From: Shimia haliotis
GTDB taxonomy: Bacteria; Pseudomonadota; Alphaproteobacteria; Rhodobacterales; Rhodobacteraceae
Length of the DNA: 64,000 nucleotides
Assembly: GCF_900114415.1 (NCBI RefSeq)
Contig: NZ_FOSZ01000002.1
Coordinates: 1 to 64,000, forward strand
Direction of reading: 5' to 3'
Positions 24,836 through 33,745 of the stretch are shown piece by piece. Below the pieces are notes generated by a model. The model was not told the origin of the DNA and ran no database searches. It saw nothing but the letters and a program-made list of their open reading frames with translations. Made by a program: the position numbers and the translations under genes. Position 1 is the first letter of the stretch. Every line of letters begins with the position of its first letter.

Positions 24836-26833
24836 ATGCGCGCCAGTTACACACTAAGATCCGCACTGCTTTGTAGCGTTGCCTTTGTTGCAGCCTTGCC
24901 TGCATCCGCTCAGGACATCATCGAAGGCGACGCGATCCTGCTTGATGAAATCTTGCTCAAAAAGTCAAAGCGCGACATCAAAACTGACACTGCCACCTCC
25001 GAAACCAAGATCGGACAGGAAGAAATCGACGACCGGCAAGCAACAACAATTGCCGAGCTCGTTGACTCCGTGCCTGGCGTGACGCTCGTAAACGGCAACA
25101 CCCCCACCGGGTCTGGCATTAATATCCGTGGCTTTGGTGCAAACGGCACCTTTGGCACCGATCAGAAAGTGCTGATTCAAATCGACGGCGCCAGCGTTGG
25201 CGGTGAAGAGTTGTATCGGATCGGCACGCAATTGTTCACAGACCCCGCACTCTACAAGAGCGTTCGCGTCTTGCGCGGTATGGGTGGGTCTTTTGAGTAC
25301 GGCTCCGGGGCAGTCGGTGGCGTCGTCCAGCTCGAAACCAAAGATGCATCTGACTTCACCGGCGGTGAAGTTGGGTTCCGTTTCCGCCAGACCCTACAGG
25401 GTTCCACAAACGGTTCGGGCCTGATTAGTTCGTCAATATTTGCTTGGCAACCAACCGACAACACGGAGTTTCTGGCAAATTACGTCTACAACACTTCAAA
25501 GGAATACAAGGACGGCGACGGCAATGTTGTCCCGAACACAGACTTCACAATGCCGTCTCTCCTGCTCAAAGGTACCGCCCATTTCGGCGAAGATCGCGCG
25601 CACAGCGTGACCCTAAGCTATAGCGACAGCACCCTGGAAGAGTTCGACGTTCCATATGACGCCATAGGCGGCAATCCGGCCTTCGGAAACGTGGACCGGA
25701 AATTTGATACACAGCAAGCCGTAGCCAAGTATCGCTTCAATCCGTCGGACAATGATCTGGTCGACGTGGAAGTTGTCCTGAGCTACGCGGATCAGTTCAT
25801 CGAACAAAGCAGCGTCAGCGGTTCCGGGTCCAGTCTCTATAGAGATACGCAATACGAAACCACAAAGCTGCTATTCAAAAACACCGCGGCTTTTTCGGCA
25901 GGTTCAACGTCTCATGACCTGCGGACCGGCGTCGAGTTCAGCAATCGAAGTCGCCTTAATCAAGGCACATCTGCACCCGGTGGCAATGACCAAAGGTTGG
26001 CATTGTTCATTGTAGACGAAATCGACTTCGGTAACGGCTTGACCTTGACGCCCGGCCTCCGTTTTGAAGATCAGAAACTGACCGGCGACATCACGGACGC
26101 CTTCCCGGGCTCCTATAACAACTCTGCTTTGATGGGCGGGATTTCCGCGTTCTATCAGTTTGACAGCGGTTGGGGTCTTTTTGGTAGCGCAGGTTACACT
26201 GTTGGTATGCCGCCCATCGACGATCTTGGAAACCCGACCTACGCAACGCAACCCGAGAAAGCCACAAACTACGAGGTGGGTGTGAGCTATGCCAACACCG
26301 GTGTCTTCACAGACCTCGACACGGTTGGCTTCAAGTTGACGGCATACAAAACGCACCTTTGGGACGTAACTTCTTATGTTGTTCCCGGCACGTTCAGCAC
26401 ACCCATCGACACTGTTGATTTGCACGGCTTTGAACTTGAGGCTCTCTACTCGATGGACAACGGCTTCTACACTGACGTAAACGCAAACATTCAACGTGCG
26501 AAGTATTTCTCGACGGCTGCCGGCGGTTCAGGTTTCTGGGAAAACATACCTGCAGACCAGCTGCGCCTGACGCTGGGCAAACGTTTTGGCAACGAAATTG
26601 ATCTGTCGTGGGAGGTCATTGCGACAGCGAAGATGGACCGGACAACAACGCCGTCGGCCTCCCATCTAATCAACAACGTGCGTGCGACCTACCGCCCGCA
26701 GGCGGGGGCTTTTGAAGGCACCGAAATCCGCTTTGGAATCGAGAACCTTTTTGACGTTGCTTACCAGCCTCACTTGGCTGAGCGGGCTGCTGCGGGTCGC
26801 ACGTTCAAGCTATCGCTGGCAAAAACCTTCTAA
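24836..26833 (+). CDS. hmuR: TonB-dependent haem receptor
   Basis: A 665-residue outer-membrane receptor. Signal peptide to about residue 25 (cut after PASA), plug domain (TIAELVDSVPGVTLVNG, GINIRGFGANG) and a 22-strand barrel ending with an aromatic residue (FKLSLAKTF). ATG 24836 has GGAAGGGG upstream; an earlier in-frame start would hide the signal peptide. Context says haem. However, the usual FRAP/NPNL box is altered here: VGMPPIDDLGNPTYATQPEK keeps the NPxx...PEK skeleton without the classic FRAP residues or its histidine. Haem could be bound differently, or the ligand may be a haem-protein or related tetrapyrrole. Confidence 0.82.
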   Translation: MRASYTLRSALLCSVAFVAALPASAQDIIEGDAILLDEILLKKSKRDIKTDTATSETKIGQEEIDDRQATTIAELVDSVPGVTLVNGNTPTGSGINIRGFGANGTFGTDQKVLIQIDGASVGGEELYRIGTQLFTDPALYKSVRVLRGMGGSFEYGSGAVGGVVQLETKDASDFTGGEVGFRFRQTLQGSTNGSGLISSSIFAWQPTDNTEFLANYVYNTSKEYKDGDGNVVPNTDFTMPSLLLKGTAHFGEDRAHSVTLSYSDSTLEEFDVPYDAIGGNPAFGNVDRKFDTQQAVAKYRFNPSDNDLVDVEVVLSYADQFIEQSSVSGSGSSLYRDTQYETTKLLFKNTAAFSAGSTSHDLRTGVEFSNRSRLNQGTSAPGGNDQRLALFIVDEIDFGNGLTLTPGLRFEDQKLTGDITDAFPGSYNNSALMGGISAFYQFDSGWGLFGSAGYTVGMPPIDDLGNPTYATQPEKATNYEVGVSYANTGVFTDLDTVGFKLTAYKTHLWDVTSYVVPGTFSTPIDTVDLHGFELEALYSMDNGFYTDVNANIQRAKYFSTAAGGSGFWENIPADQLRLTLGKRFGNEIDLSWEVIATAKMDRTTTPSASHLINNVRATYRPQAGAFEGTEIRFGIENLFDVAYQPHLAERAAAGRTFKLSLAKTF

Positions 26834-26857
26834 GCCGTTCACCTGCACAAAATGCCA

Positions 26858-26890
26858 ACGGCAGGGTGCTTTTGCACCCTGCCGTTTTTT
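26858..26890 (+). terminator. intrinsic terminator after the haem receptor
   Basis: A perfect 12-bp stem (ACGGCAGGGTGC / GCACCCTGCCGT) with a TTTT loop and a run of seven T. It also separates the receptor from the convergent ThDP enzyme gene, whose stop lies immediately beyond. Confidence 0.95.
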
Positions 26891-28594
26891 TCATCCGGCC
26901 TGAGCAGCCTCGCCTTGAGCCCGTATGTCGGACAAAGACGCCATCGGGGTCAGCGCTTCAGGATCGACCTGCAATTCAATGAGATAGCCGACGTCAGACG
27001 CCTGCGCCCGCACAAGCGCGTCCGCGAAGTCTTCGGTACGACGCACCACTTCTCCCGCGATCCCGAACGATTTCGCATAGGTCACAAAATCCGGATTCTC
27101 CAGATCGGTGGAAATCACCCGCCCCGGATGGTTGCGTTCCTGATGCATCCGGATGGTCCCGTACATGCCATTGTTGACCACAAGGTAAATCACTGCGGCG
27201 CCGTATTTTTTTGCTGTCGCCATCTCTTGTGCCGTCATCAAAAAACAGCCGTCACCGGCGACACTGACAACGGTTCGATCGGGATGCGCGATCTTCGCAG
27301 CCACAGCGGCCGGAACCGAATACCCCATAGAGCCGCTCGTCGGCGCAAGTTGCGTGCGATAGGCGCGATGCGCATGGAACCGGTGCAACCAAACCGCATA
27401 ATTACCTGCACCATTGGTAAAGACCGTATCAGCCGGCAAGCTGTCGGACACATAACGGATCACATGTCCCATGTTGAGATCTCCGGGCACCTCAGTTGGC
27501 GTCCGGTATGCCTCGTAGCGAGCATGAAAACCTTGGGTCCAAGCGCTGCGATCTATTTCCGGTGCATGCATCGCCAGCAGTGCGCGGAGGAAGTTCTCGG
27601 CAGACGAGACCACCGAAAGATCCGGCGCATAGACATGCCCGAGCTGCTCCGGGCCGGGATGAACGTGTACAAATTTCATTTGTGGCACAGGGCTTTCAAT
27701 CAGCTCATATCCCTGCGTTGTCATCTCTCCCCAACGGCTGCCGATGGTGATCAATAGATCAACCTCTCCGCGCACGGCCTCCAGCAACGAAGGCAGGGCT
27801 GCAATGCCGATCACACCCGCATAGTTGGGATGGCCATTGTCAACATAATCCTGGCACCGGAAGGTGGTGGCGACCGGAAGATCAAATTTTTCCGCCACTT
27901 CTGCGGTCATCTTTGCGGCTTCCGCGCTCCAGCCTGGCCCACCAACCACAAGCATTGGCTTTTTGGCCTTACTCAGCATTTCGCTCAGCTGTGTCATCGC
28001 TTCCGACGCAGGCGCCCCAAAACCCGGATTGGCAGGCCGCGCATCGACCACTTCGGCAACGCTGGACAACATGTCCTCTGGCAAGGCCAGCACCACAGGG
28101 CCTGGCCGCCCAGACATAGCCACATGCCAAGCGCGTGATATATACTCGGGAATGCGGGCCACATCGTCAATTTGGGCCACCCATTTCGCCATTTCGCCAA
28201 ACATTCGACGATAATCAATCTCCTGAAACGCTTCGCGGTCCATCATCGACGTCGCCACCTGCCCGATCAGAACTATCATTGGCGTGCTGTCCTGAAAGGC
28301 CGTGTGCACCCCATTTGACGCGTTGGTCGCGCCTGGGCCACGTGTCACCGCACAAACGGCGGGCTTGCCAACAAGCTTGCCATAAGCATCCGCCATATTG
28401 GCTGCACCGCCTTCATGACGGCAGGTGATCACATCAATTGTATCGCGATGGTCATACAAACCATCCAACAACCCGAGATAACTTTCTCCGGGGACGCAGA
28501 ATATCTTTTCCACACCGAGAATGGCCAATTGATCTGCCAAAATGCGCCCACCATGGCGGGGTGGCTTGGGCGATTGCATGGTCGGGTTGGACAT
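26891..28594 (-). CDS. thiamine-diphosphate-dependent enzyme (acetolactate-synthase-like)
   Basis: A 567-residue ThDP enzyme with the three-domain order Pyr-central-PP. The catalytic Glu lies in VITCRHEGGAANMADAY (about 60); the cofactor motif is VAGDGCFLMTAQEMATA ... VVNNGMYG (about 465-500). Relatives are acetolactate synthase-like enzymes and 2-oxoacid decarboxylases. Start 28594 (MSNPTMQS) has GGGAG at 8 bases. It lies 151 bases downstream of pcaB, same strand, so it may share the aromatic operon, or be an independent gene. Residues do not fix the substrate; true biosynthetic acetolactate synthase is unlikely without an ilvH partner. Confidence 0.75.
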   Translation of the reverse strand: MSNPTMQSPKPPRHGGRILADQLAILGVEKIFCVPGESYLGLLDGLYDHRDTIDVITCRHEGGAANMADAYGKLVGKPAVCAVTRGPGATNASNGVHTAFQDSTPMIVLIGQVATSMMDREAFQEIDYRRMFGEMAKWVAQIDDVARIPEYISRAWHVAMSGRPGPVVLALPEDMLSSVAEVVDARPANPGFGAPASEAMTQLSEMLSKAKKPMLVVGGPGWSAEAAKMTAEVAEKFDLPVATTFRCQDYVDNGHPNYAGVIGIAALPSLLEAVRGEVDLLITIGSRWGEMTTQGYELIESPVPQMKFVHVHPGPEQLGHVYAPDLSVVSSAENFLRALLAMHAPEIDRSAWTQGFHARYEAYRTPTEVPGDLNMGHVIRYVSDSLPADTVFTNGAGNYAVWLHRFHAHRAYRTQLAPTSGSMGYSVPAAVAAKIAHPDRTVVSVAGDGCFLMTAQEMATAKKYGAAVIYLVVNNGMYGTIRMHQERNHPGRVISTDLENPDFVTYAKSFGIAGEVVRRTEDFADALVRAQASDVGYLIELQVDPEALTPMASLSDIRAQGEAAQAG

Positions 28595-28745
28595 GTTGCG
28601 GGCTCCCTTTGGCGACATGGCATTCGCGCCATCTGACCAGCGCAAATGATGCTCAGCAATAGAAAAAACGTACAAAGGTGCCCGTGTCGCCAGACAATTT
28701 GTCTAGGCCGGCACACGAAGTGACATCTGCACGCACCGGCATGGA

Positions 28746-29804
28746 TCAGCGCCCCAAACGCTCGACCTGTGAAAGCAGGACGCGTGCATGGTGCAACGCG
28801 GTAGTACAAGTGCTCACCATGGCCGGCAAAGTCATCCATTCCACCGTCCACGCGGCACCTGAGCGTTCCTGTTCATGCACCAAAGCACCGTGCATCAAGG
28901 GCAACTGCGCAGCATTGTAGCGTGCCAGCGCCACAAGGGTTTCAGCCAAAACCGGATTTTGTTTGTGAGGCATGGCGGAACTGCTCCCACCGCCGGAAAA
29001 CTGCACCTCTTCAATGCCTTGCTGTGCCATCAAGGCCAGATCCTGTCCCATTTTAGCAAGACTCGCCGTGACCAGCGACAGCCAGTGCGCATAGTCCGCG
29101 AGCGGCGCGCGCATCGAATGCCACGAACGATCGGGGTTGTGCAGCCCCAATTCCTCGGCCATCGCCGCAGCCATTGCCTCGCCAAACGGTGCGACAGCGG
29201 CACGATCTCCTACTGCCCCGCCAAATTGCAGGATTTCGACCCGTTTTCGCAACTCGTCTAGACACCCCTGACCTTCGACCAGTGGCAGCCGCCAGGTTTC
29301 CATCCGGTCCCGGACAAGGATCGGCAACGCCGCCTGCATGCGGGTGCGCCCCATCAAGGGCTGATCGCCCCAATCCCCTTCGAGCGTTTGAAGCGCTGCA
29401 GTGACCTCAGAAAGCTGCGACACGAACATCACATTCGCTTGGCCCAAGATCAGCGATACCGCGGTGTCAATCAGGTCCTGACTGGTCCCGCCGACGTGAA
29501 TCGCAGGCCGCGAGGCCTCGCGCGCATGAGCCTTGAGTTGGCCCACAAATGCCGGAACCGGCAGGCCGTCGCGCTTCACCCCCTCCTCTATTCCCACGAG
29601 ATCGGGCACAAAGTCAGCAATGTCTTCAACCGCCCTCGCCGCCTGCTCCTGTGTGACCAGCCCAACCCGCGCCGCCGCGTTGGCCAAGGCGATCTCATAG
29701 GCCTTGAAATGCGCCAAAAACGCCTCACTGCTCCACAACGCTTCCTGACTTTTCTGCATAAACAGCGGACCAAACAGGTGATCGGAGCGGGTCATCGGAG
29801 TCAT
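28746..29804 (-). CDS. pcaB: 3-carboxy-cis,cis-muconate cycloisomerase
   Basis: A 352-residue member of the fumarase/aspartase superfamily; the signature is GGSSSAMPHKQNPVLAE (about residue 270), with HVGGTSQDLIDTAV before it. It lactonises 3-carboxy-cis,cis-muconate, the product of PcaHG, to 4-carboxymuconolactone. The length matches the short alphaproteobacterial form. Its ATG overlaps the stop of the BKACE gene. Confidence 0.9.
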   Translation of the reverse strand: MTPMTRSDHLFGPLFMQKSQEALWSSEAFLAHFKAYEIALANAAARVGLVTQEQAARAVEDIADFVPDLVGIEEGVKRDGLPVPAFVGQLKAHAREASRPAIHVGGTSQDLIDTAVSLILGQANVMFVSQLSEVTAALQTLEGDWGDQPLMGRTRMQAALPILVRDRMETWRLPLVEGQGCLDELRKRVEILQFGGAVGDRAAVAPFGEAMAAAMAEELGLHNPDRSWHSMRAPLADYAHWLSLVTASLAKMGQDLALMAQQGIEEVQFSGGGSSSAMPHKQNPVLAETLVALARYNAAQLPLMHGALVHEQERSGAAWTVEWMTLPAMVSTCTTALHHARVLLSQVERLGR

Positions 29805-30634
29805 TGCACCAAATCCAACCCAAGGATTTCACGCGCCTGTGCCGGAGTTGCCACAGGGCGCTCATATTTTTCACAAAGCACGGCCGCGCGGGCAATCAGT
29901 GCCGCGTTTGATGGTGCCAGTGTGTCGCGGTCAAGCCGGACATTGTCCTCCAGACCGGCCCGCGTATGCCCGCCGGCCGCGATCGCCCACTCGTTGACGT
30001 CGATCTGCGCCGCGCCAATTCCAGCCGCACACCATTCTGCCTCCGGGGCACGCTCCCGCATGATTTTGACATAGAAATCAAACACCTCCCGATCTACAGG
30101 CATGGCGTTTTTGACCCCCATCACAAACTGCACGTAAAGCTTTCCAAACAGAAGGCCGTCCCTGTGCATCCGGATCGCCTGAAGAATGTGAGAAAGATCG
30201 AAGGCCTCCACCTCGGGGGTGATCCGATACTGCCGCATCTCAGACGCCAGCCACGCGATCAATTCCGGTGGGTTCTCATAAACCCGCGTCGGAAAGTTGT
30301 TTGATCCCACCGACAGCGATGCCATATCAGGCGCAAGGGACAACATGCCCCCCCGCTCTTTGCCCGCGCCAGAGCGGCCACCGGTCGAAAACTGGATGAT
30401 CACGCCAGGGCAATGTGTTTCCAACCCTTCCTTCAGGCGCGCAAACTTTTCAGGATTGCTTGATGGCGTTTCGTCCTCGTTACGCACATGAGCGTGAATG
30501 ATCGATGCTCCTGCCTCCACGGCGGCATGGCTGCTTTCGATCTGTTCGCTTACGCTGATCGGCACCGCAGGATTGGCCGCCTTGGTCGGCACAGAACCGG
30601 TGATCGCACAGCAGAGGATGCAAGGTTTTGTCAT
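29801..30634 (-). CDS. beta-keto acid cleavage enzyme (BKACE family, DUF849)
   Basis: A 277-residue TIM-barrel protein of the 3-keto-5-aminohexanoate cleavage (Kce/BKACE) family: ILCCAITGSVPTKAANPA, IIHAHVRNEDETPSSNPEKF with the zinc-ligand HxH, and CPGVIIQFSTGGRSG. BKACE enzymes split beta-keto acids with acetyl-CoA, giving acetoacetate and an acyl-CoA. Start 30634 has GGAG upstream. It sits inside the pca operon between pcaG and pcaB, so the likely substrate is beta-ketoadipate, which would give succinyl-CoA plus acetoacetate. That assignment is inference. Confidence 0.85.
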   Translation of the reverse strand: MTKPCILCCAITGSVPTKAANPAVPISVSEQIESSHAAVEAGASIIHAHVRNEDETPSSNPEKFARLKEGLETHCPGVIIQFSTGGRSGAGKERGGMLSLAPDMASLSVGSNNFPTRVYENPPELIAWLASEMRQYRITPEVEAFDLSHILQAIRMHRDGLLFGKLYVQFVMGVKNAMPVDREVFDFYVKIMRERAPEAEWCAAGIGAAQIDVNEWAIAAGGHTRAGLEDNVRLDRDTLAPSNAALIARAAVLCEKYERPVATPAQAREILGLDLVQ

Positions 30635-30685
30635 TAAGATGTCTCCGATAAAATCGCGCTCCGGTTTGGGCGCGCCGTGCCCCAC

Positions 30686-31306
30686 TCAGATATCAAAGAA
30701 AACAGTCTCGTTGTCGCCCTGCAATTTGATGTCAAAACGATACACAATCTGCCCGTCTCGTGCATCACGCTTTGCAATCAAGGTTTCGCGGCGACGTTCC
30801 CACTCGATCAGGTTGATGACAGGATCAATGCCATTGGCTTCTTCCTCGTCTTCAAAATAGATCCGCGTGTTCAGGCCAACGTTGATGCCACGGGCCACAA
30901 TCCAGAGATTGATGTGCGGCGCCATCATTTGTCCGTTCCGCCCCTCGACCTGACCGGGTTTTATTGTGTCAAACGCCCACTCTCCGGTCTCAAAGTCTGT
31001 GATCACACGTCCCCATCCGCGAAAGCCTTCTTCGACCTCAACGGCTTGTTCGGGATGCGCATAAACTCCCGCTGAATTGGCCTGCCATGTCTCAAGCATC
31101 ACATCCTTGATTGGGCTGCCAGTACCGTCAACGACCACACCTTCGACACGGATGCGCTCGCCTTTGGCATTCGGGCCGGCAATATCCCATCCCAATTCCT
31201 GCTCATAAATGCCAAAGCCCGCAGCGCCAGGCGCAAGACCAATATGAACATAGGGGCCCGCCGTTTGCGACGGGGTCTCTTTGAGATACTTCAAAGGCTG
31301 CACCAT
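30686..31306 (-). CDS. pcaG: protocatechuate 3,4-dioxygenase alpha subunit
   Basis: A 206-residue intradiol dioxygenase subunit: TPSQTAGPYVHIGLAPG at the N-terminus, GERIRVEGVVVDGTGSPI and MAPHINLWIVARGINVGL. The alpha subunit shapes the active site while iron is held by PcaH. Two bases after pcaH. With PcaH it opens the ring of protocatechuate between the two hydroxyls. Confidence 0.93.
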   Translation of the reverse strand: MVQPLKYLKETPSQTAGPYVHIGLAPGAAGFGIYEQELGWDIAGPNAKGERIRVEGVVVDGTGSPIKDVMLETWQANSAGVYAHPEQAVEVEEGFRGWGRVITDFETGEWAFDTIKPGQVEGRNGQMMAPHINLWIVARGINVGLNTRIYFEDEEEANGIDPVINLIEWERRRETLIAKRDARDGQIVYRFDIKLQGDNETVFFDI

Positions 31307-31308
31307 TC

Positions 31309-32037
31309 TCAGTTCCCCTCTAACCGGTTTTCAAACAATGTCGAGCGCCGCCCGCGCAGTACAATGTCAAATTTGTAGGCAATCGTGTCCAACGGAATGG
31401 TCGCGTTCATATCCAGCGCCGCCACCAATTGTGCCCGCGCTACCGGATCGGGAATTGTTTTCACGATGGGGCACCGCGCAATTAGCGGATCCCCTTCAAA
31501 GTAGCACTGCGTGATCAACCTTTGAGAAAACGCCGTGCCAAAAACAGACAGGTGAATATGCGCCGGCCGCCAATCATTCACCCCATTGCGCCACGGATAT
31601 GCCCCGGGTTTCACCGTGCGGAAAAAATAGTAGCCGTTTTCATCGGTCATAGTGCGTCCGCACCCACCGAAATTCGGATCAACCGGCGCCAGATAGGTGT
31701 CTTTCTTGTGCCGGTAACGTCCTCCGGCATTTGCCTGCCAGATTTCAACCAAGGTGTTTGGAACCGGTCGGGCGTTTTCGTCCAGCACGCGGCCGTGCAG
31801 AATGATCCGCTCGCCAATCGGGCTTTCGCCGGTTTTGGCATAGTTGCGCAACAAATCACAATCGAGCGGATCAATGTCGTTGTGCCCGAATACCGGCCCT
31901 GTGATCTCGCTGGCGGTTTGCTCAAGGCTGATCAACGCATATTGCGGCGATCGCGCCACGGAGGTTTTATAGGTCGGCGTCAAAGCGGGCGGATGCCAGT
32001 CGCGGTCTCGCTGATAGAATTCACCAGGTTTTCTCAT
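31309..32037 (-). CDS. pcaH: protocatechuate 3,4-dioxygenase beta subunit
   Basis: A 242-residue iron-binding subunit. The Fe(III) site residues are visible as Tyr in [13 protein letters not shown], Tyr in [14 protein letters not shown], and the histidines in [12 protein letters not shown]. It forms the active dioxygenase with PcaG. Thirty-seven bases after pcaC in the operon. Confidence 0.95.
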   Translation of the reverse strand: MRKPGEFYQRDRDWHPPALTPTYKTSVARSPQYALISLEQTASEITGPVFGHNDIDPLDCDLLRNYAKTGESPIGERIILHGRVLDENARPVPNTLVEIWQANAGGRYRHKKDTYLAPVDPNFGGCGRTMTDENGYYFFRTVKPGAYPWRNGVNDWRPAHIHLSVFGTAFSQRLITQCYFEGDPLIARCPIVKTIPDPVARAQLVAALDMNATIPLDTIAYKFDIVLRGRRSTLFENRLEGN

Positions 32038-32074
32038 TCAGCCGCTCCTTCATTGACTGGCACGTGTCGCCAAG

Positions 32075-32446
32075 TCATTTCATCTCTTCAAAGGTCTGTT
32101 TTGCAAGCTTGATCGCATGATTGGCCCGCGGCACGCCGCAATAAACCGCCACATGCTGGAATACTTCCATCACATCCTGCTGGCTTGCTCCGGTATTGGC
32201 ACAGGCACGGATGTGCATGGGGATTTCCTCGAAATTTCCGGTCGCAGCCAACAAGGCCAGTGTCAGCATCGACCGCTCCCGCAGGCTAATGCGGTCATTG
32301 GCCCAAACCGAGCCCCACGCAGATTCTGTAATTAGCGCTTGAAATGGTTGATCGAACTCAGTTTTTGTGGCCTCTGCGCGGTCGACATGAGCGTCGCCAA
32401 GAACCTTGCGCCGCACTTTCATGCCCAATTCAAACTTGTCTGACAT
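32075..32446 (-). CDS. pcaC: 4-carboxymuconolactone decarboxylase
   Basis: A 123-residue AhpD-fold decarboxylase: FQALITESAWGSVWAND, RSMLTLALLAATGNFEEIPMH and CANTGASQQDVMEVFQHVAVYCGVP split across the conserved core. It converts 4-carboxymuconolactone to beta-ketoadipate enol-lactone. Start 32446 (MSDKFEL) has GAAGGA upstream. Not fused to a PcaD hydrolase, as it is in some bacteria. Confidence 0.93.
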   Translation of the reverse strand: MSDKFELGMKVRRKVLGDAHVDRAEATKTEFDQPFQALITESAWGSVWANDRISLRERSMLTLALLAATGNFEEIPMHIRACANTGASQQDVMEVFQHVAVYCGVPRANHAIKLAKQTFEEMK

Positions 32447-32482
32447 TTCTGCTTTCCTTCCCTGCGTCGCCGACTTGAGCAC

Positions 32483-33652
32483 TCAATACGGCAGACCGAC
32501 ATAGTTCTGCGCAAAGGCTTTCTGAGCCGCCTCATTGCTGCGCAAAAACGCGACATCCGCCTGCTGCATTTTCAAATCAAACGCAGACTGGTCTGGATAA
32601 CGATGCAAGAGGTTTGTCGTCGACCAACTGAACCGCTCAGCTTTCCAGACCCGCGCCAGCGCATTTTGTGAATAGGTTTTGATGCCTTCTCTGTCGCCGT
32701 CATCATAAAACCGCGCCAAACCATGATACAAATAGTGGACATCCGACGCCGCCGTATTCAGCCCTTTGGCGCCCGTGGGCGGCACGATATGCGCCGCATC
32801 ACCACAAAGAAACAAGCGGCCCCATTGCATCGGCTCCGTGACAAAACTGCGCAGCGGAGCGATTGATTTTTCTATCGACGGTCCGGTGATCAGGGCCTCC
32901 GCATGCCGCTCGGGAATGCGCCGCTTAAGTTCTTCCCAAAATGCCGCGTCCGTCCAATCCTCGGGGGAATCACTTAGAGAACACTGGATGTAGTAGCGGC
33001 TAAGGTTGGCATTGCGCATTGAACACAAAGCGAACCCGCGCTCTGATCCGCTATAGATCAGTTCGTCATGAACCGGTGGGGTTTCCGACAGCACCCCGAG
33101 CCAGCCGAACGGATAGACTTTTTCGTACTCTCTCCGCACCGACAGAGGGATTGATTGACGACTGACCCCGTGGAATCCGTCGCAGCCGGCAATGAAATCA
33201 CAGTCAAGTCGATGCTCAGTGCCATCCGCCACATAGGTCACATAGGGCGCATCTGTCCTGGCTTCGTGAATACAGACACCTTCAACATTAAAAACAGTGC
33301 GCCCGCCATCGACCTCTCGCGCCTCATATAGATCCCGCGTTAGCTCTGTTTGGCCATACACCATCACGTCCGAGCCAGTGTGTTGCTTAAAGGAGATGCC
33401 AAACTCTTCATCACCATAGGCAATCACCGTGCCGTCATGGCGAAACCCTTCGGCCTCCATCCGCGCTCCGACACCGGCCTCGCGCATCAAACCTACCAAA
33501 CCGACTTCGAGAATACCCGCGCGAATGCGCCCCAGAACATAGTCACGCGTCTTGCGCTCCAGCACCACAGCCTCGATACCCTTCCGATGCAACAGCTGTG
33601 CCAACAACAGCCCAGACGGCCCCCCTCCGATGATGCAAACCTGCGTGCGCAT
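32483..33652 (-). CDS. pobA: 4-hydroxybenzoate 3-monooxygenase
   Basis: A 389-residue FAD monooxygenase: dinucleotide motif CIIGGGPSGLLLAQLL at the N-terminus, CDFIAGCDGFHG (DG motif) and FLCGDAAHIVPPTGAKGLN (GD motif). It hydroxylates 4-hydroxybenzoate to protocatechuate with NAD(P)H, feeding PcaHG. ATG 33652 is preceded by GGAGGAAA; a much longer in-frame extension to 33988 is not supported. First gene of the operon pobA-pcaC-pcaH-pcaG-BKACE-pcaB. Confidence 0.95.
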   Translation of the reverse strand: MRTQVCIIGGGPSGLLLAQLLHRKGIEAVVLERKTRDYVLGRIRAGILEVGLVGLMREAGVGARMEAEGFRHDGTVIAYGDEEFGISFKQHTGSDVMVYGQTELTRDLYEAREVDGGRTVFNVEGVCIHEARTDAPYVTYVADGTEHRLDCDFIAGCDGFHGVSRQSIPLSVRREYEKVYPFGWLGVLSETPPVHDELIYSGSERGFALCSMRNANLSRYYIQCSLSDSPEDWTDAAFWEELKRRIPERHAEALITGPSIEKSIAPLRSFVTEPMQWGRLFLCGDAAHIVPPTGAKGLNTAASDVHYLYHGLARFYDDGDREGIKTYSQNALARVWKAERFSWSTTNLLHRYPDQSAFDLKMQQADVAFLRSNEAAQKAFAQNYVGLPY

Positions 33653-33705
33653 GGCATTTCCTCCCCTCAGCGAGTTTGAAATACCAAAACAGAAATGTAA
33701 AATGA

Positions 33706-33725
33706 GATAACTGATAATATAGTTA
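33706..33725. promoter_or_regulatory. candidate PcaQ operator between pobA and pcaQ
   Basis: ATAACT-N8-AGTTAC, an imperfect inverted repeat in the 93-base gap between the divergent operon and its LysR regulator. LysR proteins bind such sites to activate the divergent operon and repress themselves. Another ATAAC follows at 33734. Confidence 0.5.
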
Positions 33726-33745
33726 CCTGAAATGATAACAATCCA

